From: JBDSSS01 sp039928615
GTDB taxonomy: Bacteria; Actinomycetota; Actinomycetes; Actinomycetales; Dermatophilaceae
Reading direction: 5' to 3'
Assembly (NCBI GenBank): GCA_039928615.1
Contig: JBDSSS010000014.1
Coordinates: 1-8,866 of the forward strand
DNA: 8,866 nt
A program made the position numbers and the translations under genes. The notes beneath the pieces were generated by a model that ran no database searches, was not told the DNA's origin, and saw only the letters and a list, made by a program, of their open reading frames with translations. How positions within the stretch are numbered: the stretch's first letter is position 1; every line of letters begins with the position of its first letter. Shown here one piece after another: positions 7,335-8,866 of this stretch.

Positions 7335-7570
7335 TCAACCCGTCCGTGTCTCGTGACACCCGAGGCCAGGGGGTCGCGGGTCCGGCCAACGGACGGCGGC
7401 CGGGTCGCGCGCACGTGAGTTGCGACACGAAACGCTTTGACTGGCAAAGCGACTCGTCACGCGGGAGTAGTCTGGAGGGACCGGGGTAGTCCATGACGCC
7501 GACCAAGCCGTCCGCGTCGCCTCGGCGCAGGACAACCACGGCTCACCGAGCCGAGACAGGTCGCTGCAGC
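7335..7570. promoter_or_regulatory. divergent intergenic region between nuclease and DUF4389 genes
   Basis: The nuclease gene leaves leftward and the DUF4389 gene rightward, so both promoters should lie in these 236 bp. Around 7420-7475 the sequence is less GC-rich than its surroundings. On the plus strand TTGACT (7437-7442) and TAGTCT (7468-7473) resemble -35 and -10 boxes, but their spacing of 25 bases is too long for a standard sigma-70 promoter, so only the -10-like box is a weak candidate. GGAGGG at 7474-7479 looks like a ribosome binding site but sits 13 bases before the upstream ATG at 7493. No minus-strand promoter could be assigned. Confidence 0.4.
7427..7457. repeat. interrupted palindrome, candidate operator
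   Basis: Seven-base arms CGCTTTG (7433-7439) and CAAAGCG (7445-7451) are perfect inverted repeats around a five-base spacer ACTGG. Beyond a two-base mismatch on each side, ACGA (7427-7430) and TCGT (7454-7457) pair again, and three further pairs are possible at 7422-7424 with 7460-7462. The location between divergent genes suits a binding site for a dimeric repressor or activator. There is no T tract, so a terminator is less likely. Which regulator would bind is unknown. Confidence 0.6.
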
Positions 7571-8866
7571 ATGTCGCATGCCAGCATCGCACCCCCCGGA
7601 CGCCGACCGCCGGATCCTCACCCGGCCAGGCGTCACCTCGCCGCCCTCATCGTCGGGTGCCTGCTCATCCTGCCCGGCCTCGGCCTGCTCCTCGCCGGAG
7701 CGGGTCTCGGGACCTCCTATGCCGTCGGCCGTGACAACGAGGGTTACGTGTCCCTCACCCTCCCGGCGCTCGCGAGTGACAGCCCGGCCATCACCGCCGG
7801 CGACGTCATCGTCCAGACCGGCTCCGAGGTGCCCTCGTGGGTGCTCAGCCGCCTCGACGTCGACATGCGCCTCAGCGCGCGGTCGCTGACCACCGACCAG
7901 CCCGTCTTCATCGGGATCGCCCCGGTCGACGGTGTCAACGCCTACCTCTCCGGCGTCCCCCATGACCAGGTCGTCGGCGTCGACGGCATCCGCAACAGCA
8001 CGACGGCCACCGCTGTCCTGGAGTCTGTTCCGGGCACGGCAACCGTGACCGCCCCCACCTCGCAGACCTTCTGGACCACCTCGGCGACCGGCCCCGGCCA
8101 GCAGCAGCTGATCTGGCGGATGACCGATGGCCAGTGGGCCGCCGTCATCATGAACGCCGACGGGAGCAGCGGCGTCGCCGTCTCCTCCACCGTCGGGGTC
8201 CGCGGCGGGTTCATCATGCCTCTCGCACTGACGCTCTTCATCGTCGGTCTTGCCGTGACCGGAGGCGCCATCGCTCTCATCATCAGGGGTTCGAGCGGTG
8301 GTGGCCGACCGACCGGCGGCCGCCCGACCTCCACCGACCCGACGCAGACCGGCGCCCCGTCGTCGATTCCCGCAGCGGCTCTCGCGCAACAGCAGCAGCC
8401 CGCCTACTCGGGTCACCCCCGTGCGATCAGCCCCGTGTCCCTCGACGCCCGCCTCGACCAGCCGCTCTCGCGGTGGCTCTGGCTCGTCAAGTGGTTCCTC
8501 GCCATCCCGCACTACTTCGCGCTCGGACTGCTCTGGATCGCCTTCTCCGTGGTCAGCATCGTCGCGTTCTTCGCGATCCTGTTCACCGGCCGCTACCCCC
8601 GCGGGCTCTTCGACCTCAACCTCGGAGTGCTCCGCTGGTCGTGGCGCGTGTCCTACTACTGCAGCAACGGTGGCCTCGGCACCGACCGCTACCCGCCCTT
8701 CAGCCTCGGCGCGGAGCCGGACTACCCGGCGCGGCTCGACATCACCTACCCCGAGCGCCTCTCCCGCGGGCTCGTGCTCGTCAAGTGGTGGCTGCTCGCC
8801 CTGCCGCACTACCTCATCGTCGGCCTGCTCGTCGGTGGCGGCACCTGGGCCTGGAACCGTGGTGGC
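7571..8866 (+). CDS. DUF4389 multi-pass membrane protein, 3' end outside the window
   Basis: The function is unknown. The frame is open for 432 codons and runs off the window end. After a short Pro/Arg-rich cytoplasmic N-terminus there is a membrane segment at about residues 22-47 (HLAALIVGCLLILPGLGLLL), then a domain of about 160 residues that is probably extracytoplasmic (EVPSWVLSRLDVDMRLSARS, AVIMNADGSSGVAVSSTVG). A second membrane segment lies at 213-238, followed by a Gly/Pro/Thr/Gln-rich linker (240-285) with a QQQQ run. Two DUF4389 units follow: residues about 287-380 (LDQPLSRWLWLVKWFLAIPH) and from about 384 (YPERLSRGLVLVKWWLLALP), both with the LVKW..LA.PHY core and hydrophobic spans. 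The ATG at 7571 is preceded by a weak ACAGG. An in-frame ATG at 7493 would add 26 residues, mostly Arg/Thr-rich, and cannot be excluded. The gene is divergent from the nuclease and shares no visible pathway with it. Confidence 0.85.
   Translation, partial: MSHASIAPPGRRPPDPHPARRHLAALIVGCLLILPGLGLLLAGAGLGTSYAVGRDNEGYVSLTLPALASDSPAITAGDVIVQTGSEVPSWVLSRLDVDMRLSARSLTTDQPVFIGIAPVDGVNAYLSGVPHDQVVGVDGIRNSTTATAVLESVPGTATVTAPTSQTFWTTSATGPGQQQLIWRMTDGQWAAVIMNADGSSGVAVSSTVGVRGGFIMPLALTLFIVGLAVTGGAIALIIRGSSGGGRPTGGRPTSTDPTQTGAPSSIPAAALAQQQQPAYSGHPRAISPVSLDARLDQPLSRWLWLVKWFLAIPHYFALGLLWIAFSVVSIVAFFAILFTGRYPRGLFDLNLGVLRWSWRVSYYCSNGGLGTDRYPPFSLGAEPDYPARLDITYPERLSRGLVLVKWWLLALPHYLIVGLLVGGGTWAWNRGG

Noticed and set aside
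6944..7447. Overlapping minus-strand ORF of 167 codons starting before the nuclease
   Set aside because: It is in another frame from the ERCC4 domain and turns into an R/S/P-rich shadow; its upstream part lies in the intergenic region without a coding signature.
7634..7660. Lipoprotein signal (VGC near residue 30) in the DUF4389 protein
   Set aside because: The hydrophobic stretch before the cysteine is too short and most of it lies after the cysteine, so this is a transmembrane anchor and not a lipobox.
7457..8809. 450-codon minus-strand ORF opposite the DUF4389 gene
   Set aside because: Its D/G/E/R-rich repetitive composition is that of an antisense shadow, while the plus strand encodes clear membrane segments and repeated DUF4389 cores.

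Overview
The window is very GC-rich, with almost exclusively G/C-ending codons, few TAT codons and long antisense shadow ORFs. Together with the gene families present (Lsr2-type DNA-binding tails, an actinobacterial ERCC4 nuclease, a DUF4389 membrane protein) this points to a high-GC actinobacterium, probably Micrococcales. A family such as Intrasporangiaceae is a guess from general resemblance only.

Layout from left to right. Positions 1-2397 (minus) hold most of a GH38 alpha-mannosidase of the mannosylglycerate-hydrolase (MngB-like) type; its C-terminus lies beyond the window start. Positions 2532-6256 (minus) hold a large SWIM-SNF2 helicase gene whose reading frame is broken by an apparent single missing base at 4416-4420. 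The SWIM/SNF2-associated half (ATG at 6256) and the ATPase half (open to the stop at 2532) are therefore in different frames. Positions 6315-7334 (minus) hold an ERCC4/XPF-type nuclease gene 58 bp upstream of the helicase gene, most likely co-transcribed with it. From 7335 to 7570 there is a divergent intergenic region with a clear interrupted palindrome. From 7571 to the window end (plus) runs the first 432 codons of a multi-pass membrane protein with two DUF4389 repeats, open at its 3' end.

The most notable signal is that the nuclease and the helicase, two unrelated enzymes, end in the same short Lsr2 C-terminal-like DNA-binding domain (18 of 26 aligned residues identical, with a DRGR motif in both). 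Lsr2 is the actinobacterial xenogeneic silencer that binds AT-rich DNA, and its RGR motif inserts in the minor groove. A SWIM-SNF2 translocase and an ERCC4 nuclease sharing this tail look like one DNA-processing module, for repair or for acting on foreign, AT-rich or Lsr2-coated DNA. This role is inference. The mannosidase and the DUF4389 protein show no evident functional link to the pair. No tRNA, rRNA, CRISPR array, insertion sequence or convincing intrinsic terminator was seen.
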